From contig NW_006281101.1 in the NCBI RefSeq assembly GCF_000203795.2, positions 769,279 through 833,278 on the forward strand: DNA of 64,000 nucleotides, read 5' to 3'. Shown here in pieces: positions 26,939-39,717 of this stretch. The stretch is from Batrachochytrium dendrobatidis JAM81. Taxonomy: Eukaryota > Chytridiomycota > Chytridiomycetes > Rhizophydiales. The notes beneath the pieces were generated by a model that had not been told where the DNA came from, did no database searches, and saw only the letters and a program-made list of their open reading frames with translations. Both the position numbers and the translations under genes were made by a program. Position 1 is the stretch's first letter, and each line of letters starts with the position of its first letter.

Positions 26939-28810
26939 CTATTTCTTTATTAGAACAGTAACAGATCCCACCTCTATTTGGTGTGGTAAGATATCAACGG
27001 GCGTGATTGACAAGATACGATAGGATTGATCTACCATGGTTACATTTGCCTTTTTGGCAGCGTATCTTCCATCAAGATCAAACAGTCGCCGAGAAGAAAG
27101 CGACCGCCAAGTCTTTTTGGTAATGTGATTGTAGCCTTTAAATTCACTATTAGAATGCTGCTCAAGAATGTCCATTTCTTTGAACCGCTTGAATCCTAAA
27201 AGATACGCTACATCTAAACTTTGAATATAAGCATCTGCATGCAATAAAACAATCATACGAGGGCCAAATTGTAGCAATCTGTCCAATGCATCGACAGACA
27301 ATCCCTGAACCGGAGAATGGCAAAACACCATCGAGACTTGCAGATTTGGTTGATTAGATAGAGTTGAAAACCATTCTTCTACAGAACCATTGTGAAGAGT
27401 GTAGTTGTTGATTTGATTGTCAGCAGCATTGGAAAATGCACATTTGGATAAACTTGTATGCGCCTCGATTGCAACAACATGTTCAAACAATGGAGCAAGC
27501 AAGAGTCCAAAAACACCAGATCTGCAATACGCATCCACCAATGTATGCCGATCTTGTGCAGGAAGATGCGTGTGTATCAAATCGCGAATAAATGATACCA
27601 TGGTAGGTACAAGGTACAGATTGTCCAAAGGGCTATGTCCAGCTGGAAATCGGATAATTGTATCATCTACAAGACTAGTAACGATTGTTTCCTTGTTGGT
27701 GACGATTCCTGAACCCCACGATGCCAACACTTTTTTTGCCTGAATCAAGTCCTTATCATCAATGCCAGAATGAATACCATGTAGTTTTGCTTGACGCACT
27801 ACATTTCTAGCATGGATGAATTGAGGGAGAAACTCGCTAAAGGACATGTTGTTTGGCGGAGATGCAGTTGCACATATAAAGTGTTTGGAAGCAGGTTGCT
27901 CCATCGGTCCGTAATTACGAATCAACCGCATTGTATTTTTCATGGAAGCGAATCCGGCATTCACGGTGGTATTAGAAACTGAGCAACTATCAATATCAAT
28001 CACCTGGTTGGCTTCCCCTTTGCCTAAAAATCCAAAACAATCCATTTGCTGTCCTACAGGTACTTTGCCACGATGTCCATGAATGTAGTGACGGTATCCA
28101 GTTTGTTTTGAAGTAGATAGAGTGGGCATGACAAGATGGCCAGCAAGAGATTCACCCAAAGTCTGCACAAATGCAGACCACACTCTATCATGTTTCATAG
28201 ACATTTGGCGATCATAGGACATGTGCATCATCTGGCATCCACCACATGTGTTGAAATGGCGACATGGAGACTGGACACGATCTGGGTGCGACTTGACAAC
28301 ATTAGTGAGATGGATCAACGACACACCATCCAGGTTTTGGTATACCTTGCCCATAACAACCTCGCCTGCAAACACACCTGGTACCATGTACAGCCAATTT
28401 CCCCTTCCAACAGCAATTCCCATTGTCATGTTTTTGTTTGTGAGCACAACAGGAATGGGATCTGTCATGCTATCAATCTTTAGAGGATTAGTGGAAGGAT
28501 ATGGCGAAACTGATATGTTGTCTGATGGAGAGTGCAGATGGTGGTCTAGATAGGGAATGTGTTGCTGTGGAAGGAGGTCCAGTAGAGACTTGGCAAGTTG
28601 GTCCAGATCAAACTCTCTGGCTACTGGATTGCTCAATGTCTGGTTATGTAGTGGACGATCAAGTGATGTGTGTTTTGTATGAATAGTCAGCCTAGGATAT
28701 GACAAGCCAAGTCCAACAGTAGATGCATTGATCTGGGATATGGCAGCAGTGCGACCCAATCGATAGATGCGAGGAATACAAGACCCTCTATACAACCTCC
28801 CAGCACTCAT
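26939..28810 (-). CDS. TrmA/RlmD-like m5U methyltransferase homolog lacking catalytic motifs
   Basis: A single 623-residue exon, rare in this window. The first 50 residues are basic and hydroxylated, fitting a mitochondrial presequence. Residues about 118-178 look like a TRAM domain. CRHFNTCGGCQ (Cys183, 189, 192) plus a later DIDSCS gives the four cysteines of the RlmD-type iron-sulfur cluster. The SAM fold is suggested by LVDAYCRSGVFGLLLAP. However the family's F-x-Q-x-N motif, the DPPR motif (here CHSPVQG) and the nucleophilic-cysteine motif SCNP (here VLLHADAY) are all replaced. It may be a non-catalytic RNA-binding relative, perhaps in mitochondria. It is convergent with the RING gene. 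Confidence 0.75.
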   Translation of the reverse strand: MSAGRLYRGSCIPRIYRLGRTAAISQINASTVGLGLSYPRLTIHTKHTSLDRPLHNQTLSNPVAREFDLDQLAKSLLDLLPQQHIPYLDHHLHSPSDNISVSPYPSTNPLKIDSMTDPIPVVLTNKNMTMGIAVGRGNWLYMVPGVFAGEVVMGKVYQNLDGVSLIHLTNVVKSHPDRVQSPCRHFNTCGGCQMMHMSYDRQMSMKHDRVWSAFVQTLGESLAGHLVMPTLSTSKQTGYRHYIHGHRGKVPVGQQMDCFGFLGKGEANQVIDIDSCSVSNTTVNAGFASMKNTMRLIRNYGPMEQPASKHFICATASPPNNMSFSEFLPQFIHARNVVRQAKLHGIHSGIDDKDLIQAKKVLASWGSGIVTNKETIVTSLVDDTIIRFPAGHSPLDNLYLVPTMVSFIRDLIHTHLPAQDRHTLVDAYCRSGVFGLLLAPLFEHVVAIEAHTSLSKCAFSNAADNQINNYTLHNGSVEEWFSTLSNQPNLQVSMVFCHSPVQGLSVDALDRLLQFGPRMIVLLHADAYIQSLDVAYLLGFKRFKEMDILEQHSNSEFKGYNHITKKTWRSLSSRRLFDLDGRYAAKKANVTMVDQSYRILSITPVDILPHQIEVGSVTVLIKK

Positions 28811-29282
28811 TGACTAATCTGTATGTTGACTTTCAAGCCCGAATTCCAAAATAAAAAGTCTTGAAAGTACACTCTAATCAACCACTCTTTAGTTTTAATT
28901 ATTACCGAATATTGAAAAAAAAATATTTATTTGAATATAAAAATGTGCCGAGAGAAATTGCCAGTTGCATCATCAGCCATAAAGATAGAGGGCCGGTTCC
29001 GCTCTGGCACCCGATTCTCTGGATCTATTATAATATAATGCTATGGGCGTCCCTTGACGACAATCTTAGTTCATGGATGACCTGCACGCCTGCTCCTCGA
29101 CTCACTACAAGACGAAAAACCGACAGTCATCTACCAAGAAGTGCTTTTGATAAGGTGCCGACTTCCTGAAGAAAAAAATAAATCAAAAACCTGACCTTTA
29201 TACAAGTTTCTAAATCATACCCTCAGGCATCGTATTTGTTTTTATCGGGTTTAGGTTGGATTTGACAAACTGGTTCTTGAAT
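28811..29282. other. Intergenic, nothing recognised
   Basis: The 5' flank of the TrmA-like gene. An open frame at 28861-29169 reads as 102 residues with no recognisable motif, no supporting splice sites and AT-rich leading codons. I see no tRNA or conserved element. Confidence 0.5.
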
Positions 29283-29284
29283 CG

Positions 29285-29735
29285 GCTGTATTCATATTAA
29301 ATCACTAAACAAGGATGTCAAAAATACAGAATAAACAATCTCATAGACTGATGGATTCCAGTTTACTGGTCAATATTGTTTTCAACTCTTTAGTCGACTG
29401 GTATTTTCTCCCAGTGATTGGCATCTACAGTTGTATTCCTAGTACACGCGATCGTTCTCTTGAACTAGATCGCATCTGAACTCAAAGTGCAACAAAGATG
29501 ACTTTGATTGACAATACACCTCAATACTTGGACTGTTTTGATTGCACAATATATGATTATTCCAAAAGAAAAGATCAGTTTAAAACTATAGTTTTTATTC
29601 TACAACGAACATTGTTTTGAAGAATGGAGAATGTCAGTTTCTAATCGAGGCAAAAGGAATATTTGACCATTTTTTATTTTGGAGCAAAATAGTCAATACA
29701 AGATAAATACAAGAGTTTTACGTGAATACGAGTGA
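29285..29735 (-). mobile_element. TIR element copy E
   Basis: The left terminus CGGCTGTATTCATATTAAAT is degenerate; the right terminus TTTTACGTGAATACGAGTGA is well conserved and inverted. The interior shares GAACTAGATCGCA with copies G and H, and TTCAACTCTTTAGTCGACTG and CAGTTTAAAACTATAGTTTT with copy A. It lies between the TrmA-like gene and a small ORF and does not touch a coding region. Confidence 0.65.
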
Positions 29736-29868
29736 TTGCAATACACCAGGTTACACCCATGTATGTTCTAGATATCTGCGAATACATATCTGACAACAAT
29801 CTTTAAAACTGATTTTGATATTTCTTTACTTTGCATCCAACCATTTAGCTAGTCTCGAGGTTTGTTGC

Positions 29869-30042
29869 ATGATCACCAATATACAAAAGAATCGTATTAC
29901 AGTCGGTCTCATTGTAGGCGTATGTAGCCTAGCAGTGTTTACAGTAGCATCTCCTATATCACGTACTGCTAAACACCGCAAATGCTTACAGCAGCAACCA
30001 AAAGACAATCGCCCATCACAGTCCTCGACAGTCAAAGATTAA
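29869..30042 (+). CDS. Possible small single-pass membrane protein (57 aa)
   Basis: The frame from ATG 29869 encodes a short protein with one hydrophobic segment (TVGLIVGVCSLAVFTVASPI, residues about 10-29) flanked by basic residues and a hydrophilic, basic tail (RTAKHRKCLQQQPKDNRP). A possible acceptor TTTAG at 29844-29848 suggests an upstream exon. It is convergent with HIS2, 70 bases away. The organisation recalls small mitochondrial inner-membrane factors, but this is only a resemblance and I do not recognise a family. Confidence 0.35.
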   Translation: MITNIQKNRITVGLIVGVCSLAVFTVASPISRTAKHRKCLQQQPKDNRPSQSSTVKD

Positions 30043-30112
30043 TTCAAACGGTTTGATCAACTCATGATGGCCCAACACCTGTTTTCTATCAGGAGTTGGG
30101 ATCTATATATGA

Positions 30113-31395
30113 TCAGCTATGTTTATTACATCCTTTTTCATCATCCTTGTTAAAACCATGGGGATTCTGCATTGCTACAGCACCACATCTTTCCCATACC
30201 AAAGACTCTAGCACATTCGTTAGAGTAACTACTTGAACCTGATCATTTTTTCCCACATCAGTTTGATCTTTTTTGTTTGCCAATGGAGTTGGATATGAGA
30301 TCTCATGAATGCCCATTTCTGCCAGATACACTGCAAGTCGATCATAATGCATTCCAACGTCCTTGGGTCCGTGGCTATCATCCGACACACAAAACCGTAA
30401 TCCAGCATCAATCATTTTCTATCAAAACCACAACCATCTAATTAGTATCCTTTGATCCATCCTAGCTTTAATATATGCATATATGACCCAAACCATATTT
30501 CTATTGTTTCAATATATACTTTGGCTGAATATGATTCAAAATGGGCTCAGTCGTGAAAATATACCTTTAGAATATCCCGTTGGGGATAGGCATCACGCAG
30601 CTGTTTCTTCCATGCTCGTGAGTTGATTTCAACAAGACCACCATACTGGGAAATGAGCTGAATATTCCGATCAATTTTGGTCCACACCTGTTGACTTAGT
30701 GGAAAGGTGGGTCTAAACAATCTCACTAGATCAAAATGAGCAACCACTGCAGGTCGAATCTGATCTATTAAACTATACTGCGCATCAAAATATTCCTGAA
30801 AAGCCATTTCAGTTCCAATCGATGCATCTTTAAGCAGATCCGATGCTACGGTTTGGTTGGATTCAAATGCTATTTGATCGACAAGATGCTTCTCGAGTTT
30901 CGTGAATCCAGGCTCATCGAAATCAATTGGAAATCCACGCACATGATGAACGGATCCAACCAGATAGTCAAACGGAGTTTTTTGACAGATTGACTTGATC
31001 TCTCCAAGTGTTGCCTCGTGAATGAGTTCAGTTTCCATTCCAATCAAAAGTGTGATTTGGTCCTTGTACTTGGCCTGCAAAGCCTGAGCATGGATGTAAA
31101 AGTCGCTGAATAGGATAGCCAAGTCGGATGGTGTGAGATGCGACTAGTAATATATTCGCAGCAAGTTATATTGGAATGACTTGTCAATTGAATACATCAA
31201 CGTGCAGACACTGCTGAATCAACTGTGGTCATGATTTACCTCTTCAGGATACAAGTCCTGCAATCGAGTTCGTGGCATGTGTTCGGTTAAACCATACACT
31301 TGGAATCCAAGTTCAATTGCCCGCTTCACCACATCTTCCAACTGCCCAGCTGCATGCATACAGTACTGTCCCGAGTGTGAGTGCAGGGAAATCAT
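30113..31395 (-). CDS. HIS2: Histidinol-phosphatase, PHP type (HIS2)
   Basis: It dephosphorylates histidinol phosphate in histidine biosynthesis. Three exons (31240-31395, 30565-31143, 30113-30418) make about 346 residues, near the family size. The start MISLHSHSGQYCMHA carries the HxH metal motif; GFQVYGLTEHMPRTRLQDLY, LIGMETELIHE, YLVGSVHHVRGFPIDFD, VVAHFDLVRLF, GGLVEINSRAWKK and CVSDDSHGPKDVG provide the remaining PHP metal ligands. The C-terminal tail (about 60 residues) is acidic and variable. It is arranged head to tail with the TACC gene upstream, 265 bases away. Confidence 0.9.
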
Positions 31396-31660
31396 TGCAG
31401 GTTGCTTTGTTTTGGCAACGGATAGTCGTCATGATTTCTATCCAGTTCATTGCTGTCCTCAGGATATACCATGACGGCAGTCTAATTCCAGCCATTGAAT
31501 GATTAAAATTTGAAAGCATTTATTAAAGTTAATCGACTACACTCGACAGGTAGTTTTCAAGGACGACAGCTGGAACATTCATGAATTCGAACCCATGCAT
31601 GTGATCAGCACCATTTAAAAATGATAAAGTCGTCGCTTCTACCTGCACGTATCTTGGAGT

Positions 31661-34371
31661 TTAGCCACCTATAGATTCCATTTGACTGACAAGATCGTCA
31701 CAGATTTTGGTGAGTTCTTGATTTTCCTGCACTTTGGTTTTAAGATTGCAATCAAGTGTTTGCATTTGGATTTCTACACGAGACAATTTGGCTCGCATGG
31801 CAGCCGCTTCCTTCTCATAGGATGCCCTGACACGAGCAATCTCAACATTGGCTCTAAAAGGTAAAAGTACAAAGGAAATGTCAGTATTGGAAATCTTGAA
31901 GCGCATACCGAAAATTAAGCTAGTAAAACGTGGCAAACTTACTCGTCCAGTTTGGTCTCTGCATGAGCACGAAGTGAATCAAATCGCTGGTTTCCAGTAG
32001 CGACAGTCTGTTCAAGCTCACTGATTTGTTCACGTTGGCGTTCATCCAACTACAAGTATTCAAACATTCGCGGTTAGCTTGAAAATTGCATTGCTGGAGA
32101 TGAGCACTATATACATACCTCTTTCAAATCGGAAATGTCCACTCGCAGTTGCTTATACTTTAACGACATTTGATCCAATTCTTTTTTGCTCTCGTTTCGT
32201 TCGGCATACGCCAAATCCAACTGCTCCTTGAGACGGTCAATTTCTGCTTGTTTCTGCTGTTTGTCCTTGTCCTTTTCAGCTACAAGCAACGTATTAGCAC
32301 CAGCCACTATTATATTCGGCATCATCAGTAAGATAAGCAATCCAACTTACTGATCATAAGTTTTACTGCCTGCTCCCACTGCTTTAGAGTATCCTTCATT
32401 TTTTGATTTTCTCTTTCCAAATTCTGTGAACTGAGTGTTAAATCCTGGATCTCCAATTGGGCCACCTCAAATTCGTTTTCAAACTATAATCAATGTTTAA
32501 TGCATTTGATAAATACTCGCACATAAATAACTGTTGATCAATACAGATCGTTTGGCAGACTATGACATGATCGATTACATTCTCTACACTTACATTTTTC
32601 TGTAGCCTTTGACGTTGTTCGTCTAGATTTCGTTGAGAAAATTTCAAAATACTGTTGGGTGTAGAAATTGGAACAACAACATCAAGCAAGGATTGTATTG
32701 GTGTAGATGAAACATGAGTGCCATATTTCACACTGGCAGAAGCCGCTGCAGGCGATTCAAACCGCATCATCCAATCCTGTGGAATAGTACCAATTGGATC
32801 AAACTCTGATATCTGCGAGGTTCGACTCGTAATGGGTGTCCTGTGGTGTTTATGTTCAGATTCAATAGCATGCTGAGATGATGCTTCTGTTTGCTTTGAA
32901 TTAAAACTGGGTGGTATATCCGCATTCATAGGTGAACTTGATTTTGAAGGTGTGCTCAATGACAAACTACGGCTACGTTCATACAAAGCACCAATATGAT
33001 TGTTTAAATGATGGCTTTCAGTTTTGGTTGGAGATGCAAGTTCATCCGAAAGTGAAAGCACCTGCTTTAATGGGGTCGGCATTTTGGTAGACACATGTTG
33101 ACGCTGCTGAGGAGACGACACACCAGATGGATGCACAAGAGCAGCACCATCCATGCTAGATAGGGACGACAGAGACAAAGACATTAATGAAGGTCGCACA
33201 ACTGTAGCAAGATCTTCGGCCTAGAAATCGCGCATTGATAAATCATTAAAAGTTGTATAAAACACAATCACTCAAGCCATTCAAAATCTCGGCAGTAAAT
33301 AAGCTTAAAGCAGATGATTGAACTTACAAATGAGGCTTCGAGTAGATCCAATGGTGCCTGCTCAGAAAATAACAAATCGTCATCTTCAAAAACCGGTCCC
33401 CTTTCCAATGCATCCACAAAACTATCCGATACTGCGCTGACCATTCCGCCAACAGCATCATGTTCAGACTGGCATATATCTGCACATTCAATCTCAGGAG
33501 ATTTGACCACAGAGTGGTTAGATAGTGGACTGAGTGAACTGGAAGACTTTAAAGCAGATTGAACTGAAGATGCCATAGACATGTCTGTTGAAATAGTACC
33601 AGATAGCTGTTGTAGTGGATGCTCCTCAACTGGAACAGTATTTCGATGCAAGTTTTGAGTTTGCTTCCTAAGTGCAGCTGGAGTAGTAACAATAATAGGT
33701 TCATGACCTTCGTGATGTGCCCGTTTTAGCGCATCAATGAATGGACTGGAATCGTCAGTATTCGGATGAGCGCTTAAATGTTCGTTTTGCCGCGATTGGG
33801 AGGATGGTGCGGCAGTCTGATACACTGGTTGAGATTGTGGAGTGGTTCTAAACAGTGCTGATAGCTTGGATGAAGGCATCGATTGTTTAGAAGTTTGTTT
33901 TTGAGAAATAGCATGGTCTGCATCTGTCTGAGAAGATGAGCTACTGTCCTCTGTCGATGAGATTTTATGTTGCACAGACTCAATCTAAAGAATTGGTACA
34001 ATTGCAGAGTAGGTTAGTACATGTAAATACACTTGAATCAATGCAAAGTATGATGGTTATGGAAACTCATTCGTACTCATAACAGCGACCAACTGACAAT
34101 AGTATTTTTGGATAAATTCAAAACTCACATCATGGGTAGATTGCACTTCTTGTGATGGGTCAGAAGTTCCAAACACACTCCATGCAGGACCAAGCAGCCA
34201 GCTTGAACTCGATGGTTTAGATGCTGCTTGCTGGGATCTGTAATCATGTGCTGCAATGGGATGTTCAGGAGAGTGATGTATGACAGATGGTTCATTGTGT
34301 TCAGACTGCTGATTGTCAGCACTGTTGTTTCTATGGAATGGAGAAATGGCCGACATTTGGCGAAAGTCCAT
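31661..34371 (-). CDS. TACC-domain coiled-coil protein (Alp7-like)
   Basis: TACC proteins bind TOG/XMAP215 proteins and target them to spindle poles and microtubule ends. Seven exons (34129-34371, 33328-33984, 32594-33220, 32351-32483, 32119-32279, 31943-32049, 31661-31853) give about 706 residues. The first 500 residues are Ser/Gln-rich and disordered, with acidic patches (FEDDDLLFSEQAPLDLLEAS). From about residue 505 the protein is continuous coiled coil (FENEFEVAQLEIQDLTL, KDKQQKQAEIDRLKEQLDL, SLRAHAETKLDE). It ends KVQENQELTKICDDLVSQME; the ELTKICDDL signature at the extreme C-terminus is diagnostic of the TACC domain. No yeast-type name is assigned. Confidence 0.85.
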
Positions 34372-34868
34372 TCAGCCTGCAAATAGGGATGTTCTGCTCA
34401 GACTAAAATGAAATCAAGACTATGCATTAGTTTGTGATGTACTGTGTATAAGTAGAGCATTTAATCAGCTACAGCATTGCGTCGAGTATTTTCGGACAAT
34501 GTCTAATCTATCAGCCCAACAGAACAGACTCTAGATGTAAAGAGTGTCTTGCAGTCTGTCAATTAATAAAAGTCGGTTATTACCGTCTGATAGGATGCTT
34601 ACCAGTTGCTATTTCAATTGATTGAACAGAAACAGTAAACCTTTCACTTTGATTTCCACCAATAAAGCAATGACTGCTACGAGTCGGCTGTTTCCATTGA
34701 CTGATTCGTGTAATCATTTCTGAGCTTTATTACTTTAAAATATCAGTATTGGAATATAAACTTTGGATTCGCACAAGGATTTAAAGACACTCATTGCTGA
34801 TCCGAATATAGCCTATCCAAGCATGATACATCGCATCCAACATTCCATAGCATTGAATATTGATATCT
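34372..34868. other. Intergenic between RBX1 3' end and TACC start
   Basis: Contains the TACC promoter and RBX1 3' UTR. I see no ORF, tRNA or TIR element here. Confidence 0.5.
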
Positions 34869-35887
<1,019 letters not shown>

Positions 35888-36522
35888 CTGGTATTAGATT
35901 CACAAGTTGTCGAGTTTTTGGGTTAGATTGAATATCAAATTCGCTTTCAGGATTTGCAAGTTTGAAGCCAGTAAAAGTGTTGAATTTACAACTACTATGC
36001 AGTCGAGCCAATAATTAGTAATTGAATCTAGTCGAATGCATCGCTGATTTTGTATTTGTTTCACTGAGTTGACTCGCACATTGTCTAGAGAATAGCAATA
36101 CTAAACTGTCCAATGACACTCATGTATTGGCCCGTTAAAAGAACGAACAAGCGACTCACTCGAATCCTTGTCAAATTGCTTCGTTTGAATCAAGTTGGGT
36201 TACCTCGATATTCAGAATCCCAAAAATGACTTCAAGAAGAGCAAATGCTCTGCGGTAAGACTCGCAAGATTGAGTATAACTCTGCTGTTTTCTTTTATAC
36301 GCAGTCCTTGTTTTTAGTTATTTAGAATCTTTGTTCATGAGCACTGTCAAGTCATTCATGCTATCCTATTGGCTTTACCCTTTTGATCTCATTCAGCATA
36401 AGCTAAAGTTTAGTGGCTTAGTCACCACAACTCTATCCCAGCAAACACCATTCTATAATCATTATTCAGTCAATATACTGGCTTTTTAGATTCTTTTCCA
36501 GAATAACTGCAGTGTCTATCAT
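35888..36522. other. Intergenic between RBX1 and AP-4 epsilon
   Basis: Shared 5' flank of two divergent genes. No credible ORF or RNA gene seen; it ends at a TIR element. Confidence 0.45.
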
Positions 36523-36829
36523 TGTATTCACGTAAAACGGAACATCAATGGCCATGTATCTGGAAATATACAACGGTTGCACATTTGATGCGCTTTCCTA
36601 TTACAATTTCATTTCAATTCTTCAACACACCATCCATCCTATCATGCAGTCAAACTACAATATGAACTGGAATTGTCTTCATTTTGCATAGCCATACATT
36701 GTATGATCACCCAGTTTAAACCTAGATTCATCCATTTCAATCCAGATATCGGGTTTAATTGTTTTGATGTTCTCAATACAACCCTACAACATGAATCTAA
36801 CACAATGACATGTGGTAATCTCATTCTCA
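36523..36829 (+). mobile_element. TIR element copy F, immediately upstream of AP-4 epsilon
   Basis: The left terminus TGTATTCACGTAAAACGGAAC at about 36529 is followed by family interior: CATACATTGTATGATCACCCA, then AATCCAGATATCGGGTTTAA and TTGTTTTGATGTTCTCAA. No right terminus is visible; the repeat fades out at about 36800, just before the start codon at 36830, so the element is truncated and probably contributes promoter or 5' UTR sequence. Confidence 0.65.
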
Positions 36830-39617
36830 ATGATATGGGATCTTATAAACAGATGTGGTTTGGATCCGGATTTTCATGAGCTATTGATGAAACTTCACAA
36901 GACAAACTCTGCGTCTTTACAGAAAAGTCTTTTGGCTGCAGAAGTACAGTCACTTAGACTCAAAATGTATGTGCCAGCAAAGTCAGCAGTAAGTGCATAT
37001 GTGGCGGATAACTATTTTGCTTCAACCCTTATCACTATAAAATCTAGTCAGAAATGCAAATGTTCAAGCCAGTGGCAAAATTAGATGATCGACTGTTTAC
37101 ATAACAACTGGCTAATACCATATCTGGTAAACACTAGACAGTTACTTGCCATTTGGTTGTACGAGCTATGTTTTGCGAAATGATGGGGTATGACACATCT
37201 GATTTTGCCCATCTTCCAGCAATTATGCTTTGCCAAAATGCTCGGACTTTGTACGAAAAACGTCTTGGTAAGCGAGCGTGCTGTTTGTTAAACTATCACA
37301 TTATAATTAGGCTACTTGGATTTAGCTTATCTTGTTTATGAAACCCCAATCGTATAGCACATTTGGCTGCATCTATATTTTTACAAGGAAATCAAAAAAT
37401 GAGTTTACTAATGACCAACACGCTACAAAAGGTATGCTTTGACTCATTCAGCCATGTCTACCGTATACCGTTGTAAACCCATACTATTCTAAACTCAATC
37501 TTGTCAATTGAAATTGTGGGTCAGGATTTGGGGAGTTCCAATCATTTTGAAGTCACGATGGCCCTATCTGTTTTATCTGCAACCTCTACAGTAGATATGG
37601 TTCCACTTCTTATAAAATTTGTTGAAAAGAATCTCAAACATCCAAAGTAAGCTTTTATTTGAGAGTTGTAGCAATGTGTTTTGGAATACAGTGATTTGCG
37701 GGATAATTTTTTAAATTCTATATTGTTTCCTGTATTTATTGCTATTCCACAATCAATTAATCAGCGAGATGATTCGACGTAAAGCAGTACATGCTTTTTA
37801 TCGATTTTATCAACTTGATAATCAAGCAGTTTACCCATATATTAAGAAACTCAAGCGATCACTTGCAGATACACATCCCAGCGTTATGTCTGCAGCTCTG
37901 ATCACTCTCAACTATATTGCAAAGGACTTTCCAGAAATACAGGCATTGCTGGCACCAGCTGTGGTGCATATTCTCAAACAAGTCTTGAACCACCGCCTTG
38001 ATGCTACTTACAACTATCACAGTGTTCCTGCACCATTTATTCAGCTTAATTGTTTGCGCATGATTGCAATGTTTGGGCCACTTTCTCAAGAGTACGTTGT
38101 ATAGTTTGGCATACTTGTATGGAAAATTGAGCATGTCACGATTTAACCATGAGTAATTTGTGGTGATTCTGTCAGAATGGAACAAACTATTTTGGTAACA
38201 GTGTTGGAATCTCTTCACCAAGTCAATGCACGTCAACAGGATGATATTGTATATAGTGAGTAGTGAACTTGCTCAGTTGTTTAGAGTGTATCCAAACCGC
38301 ATCTATGTGCTAATTACAAACTATTGCTGTATGATGTGATTCTATTGTCAATCTTGTATCCAATCATCTAGTGATTATTCTTCAATGTGTACAAACCATA
38401 GCTGCTCGTTCTCCTTCACCAGATGTTTTAAAAAACATCATGACTGTAATTGGCCCGCTTGCGACAAGTACCAATATCTCTGAATTACATTTGGGTGTGC
38501 AATGTTTGACTGCAGTGACTATGCGCTCATTGAACCTACATCAATCCGCAGTGGATCTGTTTATCAAGGCATACAATAATTCTGAAACAGATCTTGTACT
38601 AAAATACTCTGTAAGTCTGATTCATGTCTATAATTTGCAATTAAAAGAGTTGATTTAAAAATAGATTTGGCTTAGTTTTGATCATTTATTTTGATTGTTT
38701 TAAATATCAGATTATTGAAGCACTAATGCATACATGCCAAGAACTTGGTCTTGCGCGCACTCTTATACCAATGCTGCTTGACACAATGCGTAGTTTTATG
38801 GGTAACGCGTACATGCAGCAATGCTGTATCAACCATATTTTGGCAATGCTAAAAAAATACGACATGGATCGCGTACTATTTTGTAAAGCAGTATTGGACT
38901 CTGTTGAAATCATTCCCGACGAATGTCGAGGAAATATAACCAATACGATTACAACCTATGTGACAGATGGAAGTATACTTGCCGACACTGCATTGGCGCG
39001 TGGGATAGAATGGCTAGAGAATCCTGCCCATCCACCTTTGTTGACATGGCTTGCCGTATGGGTAAGTTTCTTTTGTTTGATCACTGCGTCAAGCTTAAAC
39101 TTCATTAACATGCTCATGGAATACTTTATTGTTGGATTTAATGATGCTAGATTTGCAGAACTATTGGTTCACACGAGGTACTTGGCAAAATAGCAGTACT
39201 ACTAAACCATTTGATCAGTGTAGATTCAGGTATGTTTTGCTTAAACTTTGCATCTATCTACTTTAAAACATATTCCCTGTTTGACCACTTTACCATGGGT
39301 TCATCACCGCTAACTCATAACGACTGCAGGACTCAATACTGATTTGATTGCACATGTAATTGAGACATGTACAAAGATAAGCTCTTCTGCTGAAATCAAA
39401 TCTTCAGCTGCTCTAACAGAAGCAATCAAGCCTCTATGTGACTCTGCACATCCAGGAATCGCAATTGTAAGTATATTTCATATCCATACCTGGCAATCTG
39501 AATTTGTAATTGGACCATACTGATGTAAAATGTTTATTCACAATTTTTTGTAAACATCATAATGGATGGTGGATCATACAGCGAGCACGAGAATATTTTG
39601 ATGTGATTTCAAAATAG
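36830..39617 (+). CDS. AP4E1: AP-4 complex eps­ilon adaptin, trunk only
   Basis: AP-4 is a TGN vesicle adaptor. Exons inferred at 36830-36988, 37138-37267, 37358-37431, 37525-37646, 37765-38091, 38176-38255, 38372-38610, 38711-39061, 39151-39229, 39330-39466 and 39582-39617. The HEAT-repeat trunk matches epsilon: VVRAMFCEMMGYD, KRLAHLAASIFLQGNQKMSL, MTNTLQKDLGSSNHFEVTMA, NEMIRRKAVHAFYRFYQ, KQVLNHRLDATYNYHSVPAP plus FIQLNCLRMIAMFG. The product is about 577 residues and ends REYFDVISK, so the hinge and ear domains of long epsilon subunits are missing. A 24-nt extra exon at 37048-37071 is possible. The N-terminal start is uncertain. Confidence 0.82.
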
Positions 39618-39717
39618 CTTTGCTATGGCAATTGTAGCAAAGCACTTGTGTTTGCTGAAGCCAACTCGTTAAACCATTTACATATCAAATAAATTAAGGA
39701 AAATTTCCATCGGTCTA

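Noticed and set aside
27417..27743. Several plus-strand ORFs opposite the TrmA-like gene
   Set aside because: Antisense shadows of one long, clearly related minus-strand exon.
28861..29169. 102-codon plus-strand ORF
   Set aside because: No motif, no splice support and a composition like the surrounding non-coding DNA.
37313..37357. Frame GYLDLAYLVYETP after an acceptor in the AP-4 epsilon gene
   Set aside because: It resembles the next adaptin motif but reaches a stop after 15 codons; skipping it gives KRLAHLAASIFLQGN, which aligns without gaps.
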